Shown: piece by piece, positions 1 to 12,247 of the stretch
Position numbering within the stretch: position 1 is the stretch's first letter
How the letters are laid out: each line of letters starts with the position of its first letter
Source of the DNA: Sphagnum compactum
Lineage: Eukaryota; Bryophyta; Sphagnopsida; Sphagnales
Direction of reading: 5' to 3'
NCBI GenBank assembly: GCA_965153455.1
Contig: OZ234504.1
Span: 11,780,001-11,844,000 of the forward strand
Length of the DNA stretch: 64,000 nt
Position numbers and translations under genes: made by a program
The notes under the pieces: model-generated
Told to the model about the DNA's origin: nothing
The model's input: the letters and a program-made list of their open reading frames with translations, nothing else
Database searches by the model: none

Positions 1-873
1 GCATCGTATTTTTTTTGATTTCCCACATACAAAATAAAAATATCAACCTGCACCCATCTGCTGCTTCTTCTTAGGCTACACTGTGCTTGGTACTTCCCCC
101 TGCTGCTGCTGTGCCTTGTCTACACTCCTAGTGTGGTTTGCTAGTTCCTCTGCCTGATTTCTGTGTTGAGCTTCCAACATCTGTTTCTTTTAAGGGTTAG
201 CTTCTAGCTCAGCCTCTTGCTCCTGGTGAAGATAAGCTGCTTCTTCCTCAGCCATTTTCTGGCTCTTAGCCTCCTCCTCCTCAGCCTGTCTTCTCCTATC
301 TGCAGCTTCATTCTCAGCCTGCTTCCTCCGTTCAATCTCCAATTCAGCTTGCTTCCTAGTGTGAGATTCTTCCGCTTCCCATTTCCTGTTTGCAGCTTCA
401 AGCTCCACCTGCTTCCTAATGTGAGCTTCATCCTCTGCCTGTTTCCTGTTTGCAGCTTCAAACTCCGCTTGCTTCTTGTTTGCAGCTACAAGCTCCGCCC
501 CCTTCCTCTTGTTGACAGCTTCCAACTCTGCATCCTCTCTGAGTTTAACTTCAAACTTTGTCTGCTTTCTGTAGTCACCTTCTCCTCTTGCTCCTACTGC
601 TCCTCAACATCTGTGTTCGGCTCTGGAAATGTCTGACTGCTTCAACCTTTTGGATTCCTCTTCCCACCTGCCGGGCTTGCTCCTCTATTGCCACGCACTG
701 CAGCCTAAGAAACTCTTCTTCTCTCGCCTTGCTGGACTTCCGTGAGCACAATAGTCACATCAAACTCACCGCTAACAGCACAGCTGGGATCTCAGAAGGG
801 GAGTCTACATTCTAAGAAATGGCATGTTTGGACAGAAACCCCAAGATTCAATCCCTCTAGTGAACAGTCCTAC
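1..873 (-). pseudogene. Decayed coiled-coil 3' extension of the ROCO gene
   Basis: On the minus strand, about 590 to 190 reads as a charged, heptad-like repeat built from variants of 'ELEAANRKQAE', at least eight units, rich in Glu, Ala, Lys, Arg and Gln; this looks like a long alpha-helical coiled coil. Upstream, about 790 to 600 reads 'FDVTIVLTEVQQGE' and then, one frame over, 'REEEFLRLQCVAIEEQARQ', again helical and charged. These blocks are in different frames with stop codons between them (near 695 and 575), and the preceding reading frame stops at 874. The stop TAG directly precedes a possible GT donor. I infer a former C-terminal tail of the gene at 874-5095 that has lost its frame. 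A separate spliced gene with unrecognised introns is the alternative. Confidence 0.45.
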
Positions 874-3800
874 CTAAGGTGGACATGGAAATCCATCCAG
901 TTCCCCAACACGCATGCCTTGGTCAAAATGTTTTCGACAGAGCCATCCCAATTCTCCTGTGTCCTCGTAGATCACTCTCTGCAACCCAAATTTATTTAAA
1001 ATGTCTTTATCTTTCAAAAAATTCACCAACCATTGCTCTGCAGACGCCCTCTCTGCTGTTCTGATGGCAAATGCCTCATCCCTCACAAGCTTTCCAGGGG
1101 CGACAGGGGCCCAATCTATTGGTGGGTCTTTTAGCACACCTTCACCAAATGCAACAACAGCCTTTCCATATTCCCATTTTAGGATTTGGAACCATGTTCC
1201 CCAGCCCCATTGCAATGTGTGCCCCCACTTCGGCAGCCAAGAAAACCCATTTTAACCCCTCCACCACCAACTCGTGAACTTTCTTCCAATTCTCGTCTTG
1301 GAGGATCACTTGACAACCAGCTTGTCCTTCGACTATGTGCTCCTGTCCCTTGTATTCACAAAGTAGATGAAGTTGAAGAGCTTTCATCCCTGGAACCAGT
1401 TTTGTGATCAATTTTTGTTTGAAACTAGCATCTTGTTTGCTGAAGAGTACAATGCGTGGAACATGCCGTTGTGAGGAGTTCAAGATCAAGTCGCGTATGA
1501 GTCTGGTAACACTCAAAACATCATTTTTGACAAGCTTGTGCGTAGAATACATGAGATTGCGTGTATCATGCAGGAGATTGTGTGTATCATGAACAACAGT
1601 TGATAGCTGCTGGATTTCACATGCTAATTCACCCACTGGTTTGTCTTGATGCTGGGGTGATCGATCAAGCTCTTGTATCTCTCCTTGCAACCTGTTTGTC
1701 CCGGTCAATAGATCACTTGGAGTGTAAATGGTCATGTGCTGATTATTGGACCGAGGCTTCAAGTAGGAGCCTATGGAAGAACTTGAACTCGACAACCATC
1801 CTCTTGAGATTACAGTAGACTGATCCTGATGGGCACCACCAATCTCATCTATATCCCGCAATCCTCTTGGCACCAGGTCCTCTCTATCTCTCGCCCCCAT
1901 AAGGTCCATGGCAGACTCACAAGCTACATCAAGAATAACATTTTTCCCTTCTCTCAACTCATCCCATGGGTGTTGGTAGCCAATCCCATGAGAAAGAACC
2001 GCTAGCTTCAACTCTTCTAAAAGCACTGCTTGGTCTCGTCGCTCCCTGAAAGACATGCGCTGTTTCACACATTCTGTACGAATGACTCCCTCCACAAGTG
2101 CAACCCCTTGACATCCATCTGCAGCAGCACAGCGTTCTCGAATTTTTTCTATAATATGCCCATGAACAATATCGAGAGCTTCATCAAAACTCTTCTCATG
2201 TGAGCATACCAACACATCGATGTGGGTGCCCACATTTGCACTGTAATCCATTACAATTTCCACTCCATTGAGCATGACATAAATGAAATCTCTTTTGGGT
2301 TTGTACACTGCTCTCATTTCCTTATCCACCTTCAAGAAGTTGTTACACAAAACTACCTGTAGGAATAACAATCTCAAAATCAAATGCCAAATCACATGAA
2401 GTAGGATCAAATTAACTTGAAATGGACAGCTTCTATAATGCAGGATATACGGTCTTCCATGAATCTTCTAGATTACTTGGGATGTAAGTTTTCACTCCCA
2501 ACTAGTTTGGCCACAATGTTTCTCCAATGCAATTGACTAGGAATGGTAACAAAAGTACCTGCAGTCGACAAAAAAAAACTTGCGGTATGAAGGTGCAAAT
2601 TGGGTCATCACATTGGAGCCTCCTTCCAAAGTACGTGGAGTTCCTGTTCTGTTTGTTTGGTGACCAATTCCATGAGCCTGCTGCTTGACCAACGTCCAAA
2701 ATTGTTGGGATGAACAATTTGCCAACACCATGAGACCTGGTTGTGTCTTCAAAACACAACTCTAACCTCAACATAAGGTGCACCAAATTCTGTGGTGTGA
2801 CATCCAAGGCACATCCACCATAACCAAGCTCACGAGAAGATTTCAGTGAATCAACCAAAATGTTTTCCAAGTATGCCCTTGATGTGAAACCATCTGGGTT
2901 TGTTGCAGTGGCCAGTTTACTGCGATCATCACTTAGCTTGATCAGGTGACCCATCACCCGATGGCAAAACCAATCCAGATCCACAACTAGAAAGTCAAGA
3001 TCTTCAAAGTAGATGATATCTCCCGAATTGTGCATGCTTGTTGCCACAGCTTTTCGCCTTGCTTCTACCAAACTTCCTTCAGCAGTTACTTTGACCAACC
3101 CTGGCAAATCCGTTTCCTGGCACAGGTCTGAAAAGGTTTTCCAATTCATCATCGGACTTTTTGGATTTCTCACCATCCAACCCTTCAAGGCTGATCTCAC
3201 ATTACTGCACACCTTATACACAGGTGGCAATGCTTCGAGAAGATTTACAATGTTGTCCTCAATAATACTAGCCACATTGCTAGCTGATTGAGTAGAAAAG
3301 CCCTCAACAGCAATTGGTTCCGACCACACATCTAGCAATTCTGCAAATTGCTCTTTCAAACTTGTGACGATCCCATGTGCTCGAGCAACAAGCCCATCAA
3401 CTTCGTCGGAATGAGTCAAGACCACGATCACCTTTGGTTTGAAGGAAATTGTACTTCGACTCTTGGAAGCAATGAATCGAAGCCAATACTCCAACTCTTT
3501 CTGAATCTCTATGGGTAGTTTAAGCTTCTCCTTTGAAGGGGATCCCTGATCTCTCAATACATATGGACTACAAACTAGAAGGAACAAGGATGGGTTACCT
3601 GTGTCACTTAGATCAGGAAGCATGAAATAATGGAACCCATGGAACTCTTCCTGACCCCCCATGTCCCAAATAGACCATCTAATCCCTTCACTACTTTTCA
3701 AGCTATGTACCTCAATTCCACGTGTGCGGTGTGTAAGTTGTTTGCCTCCTTGGATTAGTCGCTGAGCCTCATCAATCTTCTTCAGCATGAAGTCTTTGCA

Positions 3801-5095
3801 GGGATTGAGAATGTTCTTGTTGATCGTGCTTCTGTGTTCAATGGAACGGACCACCGCCTTTCGCAAGGTTGTTTTGCCTACATAATTCCACAATAAACAG
3901 GTGCATTCATGTGCCAGGAACAGAAGATGCAAAAATAAGATTCTACTATGAATCGGTCATAAATTATAATTTTCATGTGACAACCAAGAGAGATTTAAGA
4001 CATACCAGCAAATGGAAAGCCGCAAAAAATTACTCTTGCAGATGTTGGCTCGGCCATTTCCAGCTCCTTGAGATGTAACTTCTTGTACATCTCATTTTTT
4101 CGTAGTTGTTCCTTGATGGCCAAACCCTTGCCCTCCTTATATAAAGGAGTTCCACGCAATTCTATATCTTTCAAGGTGATATTGACCAGTAGAACATCCA
4201 TGATGGCAGGAAACACAGAGCCCCTCACACCATCACAATACTCTAGTTGTAAGGTTTCGAGGGAATGGTTTTCTACAAGTGATTGTATCAGTTCTTGCGC
4301 ATCTGATTCACTTGTTAAAGACCTTGTCAAATCAAGATGCTTTATGGAAGAATTTTTCCGAAGCATCCTTGCAAAGATAGCACCAACTGAGCTCATAGCA
4401 GAAAGTTGCATAACGCCAAGACAGGTGAGTGTAGAGTTGGCTTGGTGCCCATTTTCGTCCATAATCAATGGTTGGACAAGTTCTTCCAAATCTAATTCCG
4501 CAAAATTATCCCATAATTGCAATACAAGATGTTCAAGGGTGTGATTCATCTTGAGTGCCTTGCCAAAACCGAAATGCTTCTTTCTACCTTCCATATTGGG
4601 TAGCTGGAGACTGAAACGTTTGAGGCCTGTATTATGACAAAGCATATCGGCAGATTTGTGCAACACATCAGTCGCCAGATCAATCGCCATGTTTCCACGA
4701 ACTACTAGATGAAAACTCACTATGGTATGATTGGTGCAGAGACCTTGCAAAAACTGCTCAATAACATCATGGGTATTTGGTCGACGATCGCCGACCACGC
4801 AAATGGCCTTCACATTAGTGCTCTCGAGGACTATAGACACCAATTCCTTCAGAACATCCCCCCCTGAAAGACTCCACTCGCGTTCAACATCTCCATCAAC
4901 TTGTGGTTCCTCAAGCCGGCCTTCGCTAGAATCAGCTTTGCATTGATGATATTTCATTCGCAAATCAATATTGCCAGTGCAATCTTCCCTACGAAATGGA
5001 TCAAAATAAATATTAACCTCTTCCACCACGACATCGCTAGCTGTAAGGATTCTCGAAACTTCTTGGACAACATCAATGACGATTACGTCTGCCAT
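874..5095 (-). CDS. ROCO-type GTPase with LRR-like repeats (TORNADO1-like)
   Basis: Three exons: 5095-4006, 3877-2559 and 2356-874. Exons 1 and 2 sum to exactly 803 codons and all junctions are GT/AG. Start: the first ATG in frame, at 5095 (MADVIVID). Residues about 190-345 carry degenerate leucine-rich repeats (LEHLVLQLW, IKHLDLTRS, LETLQLEYCDG). A Ras-of-complex-type G domain follows: P-loop GFPFAGKTTL (about 358-368, its codons split by intron 1), switch-II motif WDMGGQEEF (434-442) and THSD (518-521) in place of the usual NKxD. The COR-like part follows with no kinase domain, as in plant TORNADO1-type proteins. The frame runs open to about 1170. There 'VPNPKM' continues as 'EYGKAVVAFGEG' only after a one-base shift; the shifted frame stays open to the TAG at 874. 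Either a sequence error or an early pseudogene; roughly 1300 residues if corrected. The role in signalling is inferred from the family only. Confidence 0.75.
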
Positions 5096-7010
5096 GATCA
5101 ACAAGCCGAAAAGCTTCTAAGTTGAAACCTGAACAACAATAGATAACTTATGCTTGATGGATGATCCACACGGATTTCAGGGTAGACTGTCGACCATAGT
5201 CCTTCGCAATTCTCACCACGTGTACATCAGCCTGTCACCTTCAACCAAAAGGAAAGAGACCTTTCTCTGGAATAGCTGCCCTGACTAGTTTCCTTGCACT
5301 CTTAGCTCAGTACCACTACACACACGACTCTTTCCACCCACATTCAAACGCAGAGCTCGATTTCTATCAAGCTTCACAACTCTACAGCAAGTTCATATTA
5401 AGACCTAGCTAGTGAAGGATAGCTCTTAAATTATAATGGTTAAGGAGGAGGAAAGAGGTGGTTGCTAGACTCCATTGAATGCTGATCCAAAACATTTAAA
5501 GCTCTGAAAAAAAACACGAAACAAACTCAGCGGTAAAGGGAAGGAAGAGACTTCCAAGGGTCCGATACTCGCATAGCAACTCCCAAAAGCACCACCAAAA
5601 TTTTGAACACAACAAAGCAGGAGCAGCAAATGACTTTGGTAGCTAACACGATAACAATAGAACCATCAAACACACATGAAAGAGCAGGTCGAAAGGAAAA
5701 AATGCAGAGCAGTGCAGAAAACTCAGTCTCCCGTTGTAGCCAGAAGAGGAAGCCTACTATCCAGCTCTCTGATTGGGGGGGGGCACAGTCAACCGGCAAC
5801 GAATTCTCTAGGAAATAGGTGTCACATATAGGTACATAGGTAACAAATCAGATAACTACCAAGGCAAGTAGGAAGGCCCATTTTGACTGCCTGCCTACTA
5901 ACAACCTGCTTGTGGGTTGTTACTAGATAGCTACAGAAGCAATGTGATAGCTCAAAATTTCTCTAGGACTTTCTTGTATGATTGCAACTCGCATTGATTT
6001 TAATCAGAGATTGCAGAAGCTGATTTCTGGAGACCAGTACATCAGGCCTTCAAGAAAGAAATTTGACAATTTCTGTCTAGAGCCATGTTGCATAGATATT
6101 ACAATCATCCATTCTGTGACCATTTCAACTAAGGATGGCTTGTTGGAGAAAGCTTGAGTTTCTTGCATTCACTTGTACATATGCAGCATACACTTAACAC
6201 AGTAAAATCCATGAACATGAATTGCTTTTAAATTCATTTAAAACCATTAATAACATGACCTCCAAACTATGGAGACAAATTCCGCAAAAGACACAAAGCA
6301 GATTGAGAATGCAACAGACAAAGAAAGCAGAAAGAAAAAGCCTACAAAGAGAAAAATAGTTCTTCTATGCAGATAATGAGAGCAGAAAGAAAAGACAACA
6401 AAGAAAAACATAGTTCTTAATGTATAAGAAGACAAACATAGTGACTAACTCTCACCAATCCTGGGATCATTGACAACAGCATGCAAGGTAGTGATAAGCC
6501 ACCATGACTTTTCCAATGGCTTCATGAGCTCCCAATGTTGACAAAAGGTTAACACATGATCCAACTATCTTTTCTACCTTTATCCTAAAAGACAGGTTGG
6601 GTCAGACTCTGTACCATACCATCTCAGGTCACTCGAGTATGACAAATTTTGGGAACAATGAAACCTCAAATTGTAAAGAACTTGGTACTTGTTATGAATT
6701 TGAGAATGAAACAAAATTGATGAGAACTAATTAATTGTACAAGCTTTTATGGGCAGCAATATGATCTGATGCCACCCAAATATCCAGACATCTGTCTTTA
6801 GTACAATACTGGGTCTACAAATTGATTGATTCTAACCAAAAAGTTCCAAGCAAATCAAGTCTCCAGGCAGATCTACACCTGAACTAGGAGAAAGAATAGT
6901 GTGTACACCTGAAAAATGAATGGAACCTTTAGTCCTCATGGGTCCATCATTTCACTGATGTGATGTAGAAGGAACAAGATAGTTATCAGGCACTTATGAT
7001 TTTACCTTCA
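5096..7010. other. Intergenic: ROCO 5' flank and PERK 3' flank
   Basis: No coding region is supported. The first several hundred bases should hold the promoter and 5'UTR of the minus-strand ROCO gene, and the stretch just left of 7011 the 3'UTR of the PERK gene. The only structure I see is the foldback repeat near 5.83-5.94 kb, listed separately. Confidence 0.5.
5827..5940. repeat. Dispersed foldback repeat, copy 1
   Basis: The core at 5895-5926 is an imperfect inverted repeat: CTACTAACAACC, a CAAGC-type loop, then GGTTGTTACTAG. The flank (TACCTATGTACCTATATG on the minus strand) and the core also occur at 12202-12310, so the two are copies of one short dispersed element. TAGGTA/TACCTA-rich tracts at about 38.19-38.34, 38.86-38.91 and 63.06-63.2 kb look related but lack the hairpin core. 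No target duplication was recognised. Confidence 0.5.
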
Positions 7011-10000
7011 TCAATTTGGTTTACCATCAGCTTTGTGTGCTGTGTGGAACTGTGTATCATCATCCTCTCCACTATAGTTGGCTGATCCAGTGGAGTAATC
7101 CAGGGGCACAGGTGGAGGAGGTCGCATCAGCAGATCACTCTTTATACTCCCACTTTTGACACTGCTCGCATCTGATGACCAGTTTGAACCAAAGGAATAA
7201 CCCTGGGGTGCAGGAGGAGTTAGGGTCATTAAATCACTCCTTATACTCCCACTTTTGACACTGCTTTCTGCTGATGACCCAGACGACAGCTGCCTTTGAT
7301 ATCTGGGCCTCGGCAGGAAGTTCCATTGCACACCACCCGTTGCAACATTGGCAAGTCGTGAAGTACCTATTGGTGGCCTTGGTACTGCTCCACTGGTTTT
7401 AGTTCTGACTGATACAGGTCTCTGTTCTCTAGCATCAAACTGAGCCTCTCCAGAAATGAAATTAGATCCCAGCTCTATGCTGGGTGGATTGGCCATGGAT
7501 CCGTTCAAAGCACCTGCTGTGTTTGACATATATGCACTGCCAAGCTGTTGGCTCTCAAGGGCAAGTTTCTGAAATTGCTGCATATCAGCATTGTACTGTT
7601 GTGTGTCATAATCTGAGCTTCCTCTGCCAAAATGGCTACCACCAAGGTTAGAATCATGCTCAAAACTCTGACCGGGCTTCAAGCCCTGGTGAAGACCAGC
7701 ATTTTCTGTGTCACTTTCCAGTGCTCGTACAACCTGTTCCAGGATCAAATGAAAGGTTAATACAAGTTGTGAATTAACCTGAAGAGAATTGAGAGATGAC
7801 CCAATTACAAGGCAATAGAGATTTCAATTCTGACAACATATCAGCAGACAAAGGGATAGAAAACAAACTCAACCCTAAAAAACAGAAGAGACTGAAAGGT
7901 TAATGATACACAATTATTTCCAGAAATTTGTCCATGTAGAGTCCATGGTGGCAAAAGTTGGGATTGTGTCTTGAGGTCGATCACTTGACTGACCTGTGAC
8001 ATTTTGGGGCGCTTGGATGCAGTATAGCATACACAAGCAGCTGCAGCTTCAATCATACGGAACATCTCATTTTTGTCATAATCATTTCCAAGCTCTGGGT
8101 CCACAAGCTGTTCCACATTCCCATCCTCCAATGCAAGCTTCATCAGTGGATGGGCCCACTCGACTAAGCTTTCGTCCCCAGGTGGCTGTCTTGTGTCAAC
8201 AGGTTTCCGCCCTGTTATGAGCTCAAGCAACACAACACCAAATGAAAACACATCTGATTTTTCTGTCAGCTTCCCACTCGCTGCATATTCTGGAGCCAAA
8301 TACCCAAATGTTCCCATCACGCGGGTAGTGACATGGGTGTGTGCATCTGATTCCACTTTTGCAAGTCCAAAATCTGCAACCTGTTAAAACATGTGTACAC
8401 ATGGAAATCGTTATCAGCAAACTCCTATCAATACTTTTATCTTGATCTCCATAGGGATCTACCTGTACAGAGAGACTACTTAAGGAAATCGTTCAATATT
8501 TCTATGCCTTGTTTTGTAAATAATCTGTGAGCACACAGTTTCTATCAACCATCAACCAAAAGTTTGTAAGGTTTTTAACACATGATTCCCCTCTTTGACT
8601 ACAAGAGTTAAGAGACAGACTTTGTGCATAAAAGGAACAGCTGTATGAATAACTGCAATTCACAATTTCGGGAAGTATCAGATAAATTGAAGTCAAGGGT
8701 GCTCCTGAAGATTCCTCATATCTGCCCAAGATTGTACTTTTGCATTGAGTTTCGGATGAAACCTTCTATAAGATTTACGTCAGTTGCCATATCAACAGCT
8801 TACCTGAGCTTCAAAGTTGTTGTCAAGCAAAATGTTGGAGGCTTTGATGTCACGATGGATGATGCGGGGATGACAATCTTCATGCAGGTATGCAAGCCCT
8901 CGTGCAGATCCAAGGGCAACTCTCAATCTTGTGGCCCAGTCCATGACAAATCCTCTCTTCTTGCCTACAGAAACCAAAATACAAACAAAACCCCAATGAA
9001 CCCATCACATACCTGATCTTTTGGGACCATAAACGATATGCTGTTTTGGTCAGCCTCTTGCAGATACAACAAATAAGAGTTATATGCTCCAGGATTCCAG
9101 AAATTTGCAACCTTACCATGAAGATTATCAGCAAGTGTGCCATTAGGAACAAAGTCATACACCAACAATCGCTGGCTATTGACAATGCAATAACCAACAA
9201 GAGAAACCAAATGACGGTGATGAACCCGACTGATAATTTCAACTTCAGCTCTGAACTCACGGTCACCTTGACCTCCACCCACAGTCAGCTGCTTCACAGC
9301 AACAACCTTGCCACTCAGCAATTGTCCTTTGTAGACACGACCAAATCCACCTTCTCCAAGAATAGTAGAGGGTGAAAATCCATTAGTGGCAGCGTACAAC
9401 TCCTCATAATCAAAATATGATGTCGAGTTCCTTACAGTTTGTGAGCTTTGTGGGAGAAGAGGGGTCTTTCCAGCACTTGACCCTGCTACTGTTGCCACAT
9501 TGTAGTCTGACTGTGGGTTGGATGGTGGTGCATATAGATCAGCAGCATAATCATTACCACCTGCTTTATGAGCACCAGCATCTCGTGCCGACACATACGG
9601 TAACCATTTACCAGTGCCCACACTATGATTATTCCTAGTCTTCTTCTTTCTCAAGCAACAGTACATCAAGATTGAGAGAAACAAAACTGCTAGTAACCCT
9701 CCTGCAGCAATTCCAATGAGAAGCTCTGTTGGATGTGAGGACGAAGATGAGGATGAAGGCGAAGCAACTGTTCCATTTGTTGGTGGCAGGGAGGCAGATG
9801 TGGTATGAGGAGGAGGAGGAGCATTTGGCTGGGGATGTGACACTTTGGGAGAGGAAGGGGAGGGTGGGGAGGGTGGGGAGGTGCCTACAGCAGGAGGAAC
9901 AGCACTCGGGGCAGGAGGTGAAGAAAAAGCATTGGTTGGAGGTATGGCACTCTGGGCAGGAGGTGAAGAAAAAGCATCGGTCGGAGGTATGGCACTCTGG

Positions 10001-10188
10001 GCAGGAGGTGAAGAAGGTGCACCAGGAGGAACAGCACCCAGAGTGGGAGGTAGTGTAGGTGGACTAGCAGGCAGCACAGGAGATTGGCCAACAGCAACTG
10101 GGGCTGGAGCTGTGGCTGTACCACTGGGTGCTGAAGCCCCGGCCCCAGAGATAGGTGGGAGACTCCCTGCTGGAGCTAAAGCTGACAT
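7011..10188 (-). CDS. Proline-rich extensin-like receptor kinase (PERK)
   Basis: Four exons: 10188-9117, 8964-8804, 8380-7994 and 7733-7011, all GT/AG, giving exactly 781 codons with the stop (780 residues). Residues 1-153 form a Pro/Ser/Ala-rich extracellular domain with SPP-type motifs and two near-identical '[12 protein letters not shown]' units; no clear signal peptide, as is common in PERKs. One membrane helix lies at about 156-178 ([20 protein letters not shown]), followed by a basic stop-transfer. The kinase domain runs from about 275 to 530: GEGGFGRV loop, VAVK lysine at 299, HRDIKASN with catalytic Asp 396, DFG at 414-416 and [11 protein letters not shown]. It should be an active Ser/Thr kinase at the plasma membrane. 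PERKs are linked to sensing of the cell wall. The C-terminal tail (about 540-780) has a duplicated Ser-rich motif ([12 protein letters not shown] and [12 protein letters not shown]) and is probably disordered. The gene looks intact. Confidence 0.93.
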
Positions 10189-11530
10189 ATTTCCTGATAG
10201 TCAAACACATAGATCCCAAACACCACAAGAATCTCTTCTGTAAGTCACCGGTGCATGCTCACTTGTCGCCTTGAAGCACAATCCAAAACACCACAGCCCT
10301 TGGTATTTTCTTAATAGATCTTTTTTCTGCTGCAAGTCCTCCTGTATGGTCCAGTTTCCTTCATTATGTCCATTGCCAATATAGAGACATCCGGCAAGCC
10401 ATCAAATCATCCTGAATGAACCTCAATGCAAGCCGGCTTTCCATGCACCTGTATGATGAATTCAGGAGCCTCAGAATCATGCAAATCCAGCTATTGCATT
10501 CTAAACTTCAAGGAGGGGGAGTGAGCTGTAAGGTTGCACTAGGCTTAAAGGAACAACCAGTGCCCTTGGTTTTTCATCCTCTGCCATGCACATTCACCAA
10601 AGCATGCATGCACCCATCAAGCCTTCATGTGTAGTAGTCAGAGCTGCATCCTGGTCCCACTGTCTGGTTGCACTGAAAGTTGTTGCAGAAGATTTGGGAC
10701 ATGATCTAATTCTGATAATGACATGATTCCTGTAGTTGGCTACTAACGAAACACTTCACAATCAGGATCTGATGATGGATGGTTTCTGGTGGGTAACCTG
10801 AGATTGGTTGTTCCCTGCCTTCTTCCATTGACAAAGATACAATTCTTTTTGCCTTTCATGGCAGACATGACTTCTGAGCCCTCCAAAACAAAGTGCAAGA
10901 AACATCCCCAAATGACCCATCAACCCATCAAACAAACTTCCACACACCCACGACAATAAAAATGGCATTGGCATGCAAGGAACACCCCAGCGACGAGAAC
11001 TCCCCCCTCATATACATGGCTCTGGAGAACCAAACCCATTGTTGCTAAACACAAATGTAAGAAACAAACTAGAAGAGTAATGACAGCGCTTTTGAAGGAC
11101 TCAAAATCACCTGGATCCAAGGGAAGAACAAGAGCGTACACCCCATAATTTCTCTTGCCATTGTTGCTCCAAAAAGAGACCTCCTGAGACCGCCCTTGTT
11201 ACGGAGCTCCAAACGTCTCCGCAGAGCTGCTGCTGCCCTGTCTGCTGCAACACCAAAGAAACAAACAACTGGGGACCAAAGGCTGGAAAACAAACCAACA
11301 GTGGTTGTTTGTGTCCACAGCTCATGAGACCTCAAAGTCTTCTTACTCCAGGGATCCATGTGGAGTTTGTAGAGTCTGCTGGTGGGAGTGCTGGGCAACA
11401 GAAGACACTTACCTACATGACAGCTTTGCCCATCAACCAACTCTCTGACGACCTGCACGTTGTGGTCTGTCTGTCTTGTGTCTGCACACAGGGAATCAAA
11501 ATCATTCATTGTTTGTGAGAGCCAGCAGGT
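10189..11530 (-). promoter_or_regulatory. PERK 5' region with a probable 5'UTR intron
   Basis: Upstream of the PERK ATG, an acceptor-like TGACTTACAG ends at 10238 and a donor-like CATGTAG/GTAAGTG lies at 11413/11412. This would make a non-coding first exon at about 11530-11413, an intron of about 1.17 kb and a second exon starting at 10237. This is inference from splice signals alone. Open frames inside the block (for example 11069-11509 minus) have no recognisable protein character. Confidence 0.3.
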
Positions 11531-11572
11531 CCCTCCTCATCATGATGCAGGCGAGGCCAGCTGATAATTTAA

Positions 11573-11790
11573 TGCTGCATTCACACTTGATGTTAAGTCA
11601 GTGTTAAAATGAAAATCTAGGTGGCATCCTAGGTGGCACCCAATGTTAAACATGGTGATAGCTTAATCTTAAGTGAATGCTAGCTTAACATAAAATTTTC
11701 ATGGTAAGTAAGTTTAAGTCCTAAATGACTAGCATGGTGTTAGGGGATTCAACACTAGAGTCCCTAACACCAACAAGTCTAAACGCACCA
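11573..11790. mobile_element. MITE, copy 1 (TTA-type target, PIF/Harbinger-like)
   Basis: A 218-bp element begins TGCTGCATTCACACTTG and ends CAAGTCTAAACGCACCA, which is an imperfect terminal inverted repeat. It is flanked by TAA on the left and TTA on the right. The interior (for example GGTGGCATCCTAGGTGGCAC) closely matches the copy at 11858-12063. No coding capacity. TIRs with a 3-bp TTA-like target suggest the Tourist/PIF-Harbinger group. Confidence 0.7.
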
Positions 11791-11857
11791 TTAGGTAGGT
11801 AGTAGGTTAGTGGTAGGTAGATGCACAAAGTTGACAGGTTTTAGTGTTTATGTATTA

Positions 11858-12063
11858 TGGTGCATTCACACTTGATGTTAAGTCAGTGTTAAATGAAAAT
11901 CTAGGTGGCATCCTAGGTGGCACCCAATGTTAAATGGGCCATAGCTCAATGTTAAGTGAATGCTAGCTTAACATAAAATTTTCATGGCAACTAGGTTTAA
12001 GTGCCATGCAGGGTGTTACAGGACTCAACCCTAGAGTCCCTAACACCAAGTGTGAATGCACCT
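11858..12063. mobile_element. MITE, copy 2, with TTA target duplication
   Basis: A 206-bp element with termini TGGTGCATTCACACTTG and CAAGTGTGAATGCACCT, almost perfect inverted repeats, flanked by TTA at 11855-11857 and 12064-12066. Same orientation as the copy 67 bp to its left, so the pair arose either by adjacent insertion or by local duplication. Cleaner TIRs than copy 1 suggest it is younger. Confidence 0.75.
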
Positions 12064-12201
12064 TTAGGTACCTAATTTGGGCCACAACACCCACTAGTGC
12101 ACCTTGAAGGATGAATGGTAAGTGGTCAGGAAACAGTTTTCTGTTGAGTTCCAGTTCATTAGCTAACCATGGTGATGAGCTCAGTTGCTTCTTTTTTTTC
12201 C

Positions 12202-12247
12202 TACCTACCTACTAACAACCCACAAGCAGGTTGTTAGTAGGTAGGTA
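12202..12247. repeat. Perfect 19-bp hairpin, foldback repeat copy 2
   Basis: Arms at 12202-12220 and 12229-12247 (TACCTACCTACTAACAACC and its exact complement) enclose the 8-base loop CACAAGCA. The core and the flank to about 12310 match the inverted copy at 5827-5940. No protein coding. Confidence 0.65.

Noticed and set aside
217-636. 139-codon plus-strand frame rich in Leu, Ser and Phe
   Set aside because: It is the antisense of the Lys/Glu-rich coiled-coil repeat on the minus strand.
9729-10243. Glu/Gly-rich plus-strand frames opposite the PERK N-terminus
   Set aside because: They are the antisense of the proline-rich PERK exon 1, which joins in phase to a full kinase.
11069-11509. 146-codon minus-strand frame upstream of PERK
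   Set aside because: No protein-like motif, and a good splice donor at 11412 suggests it overlaps the PERK 5'UTR region.
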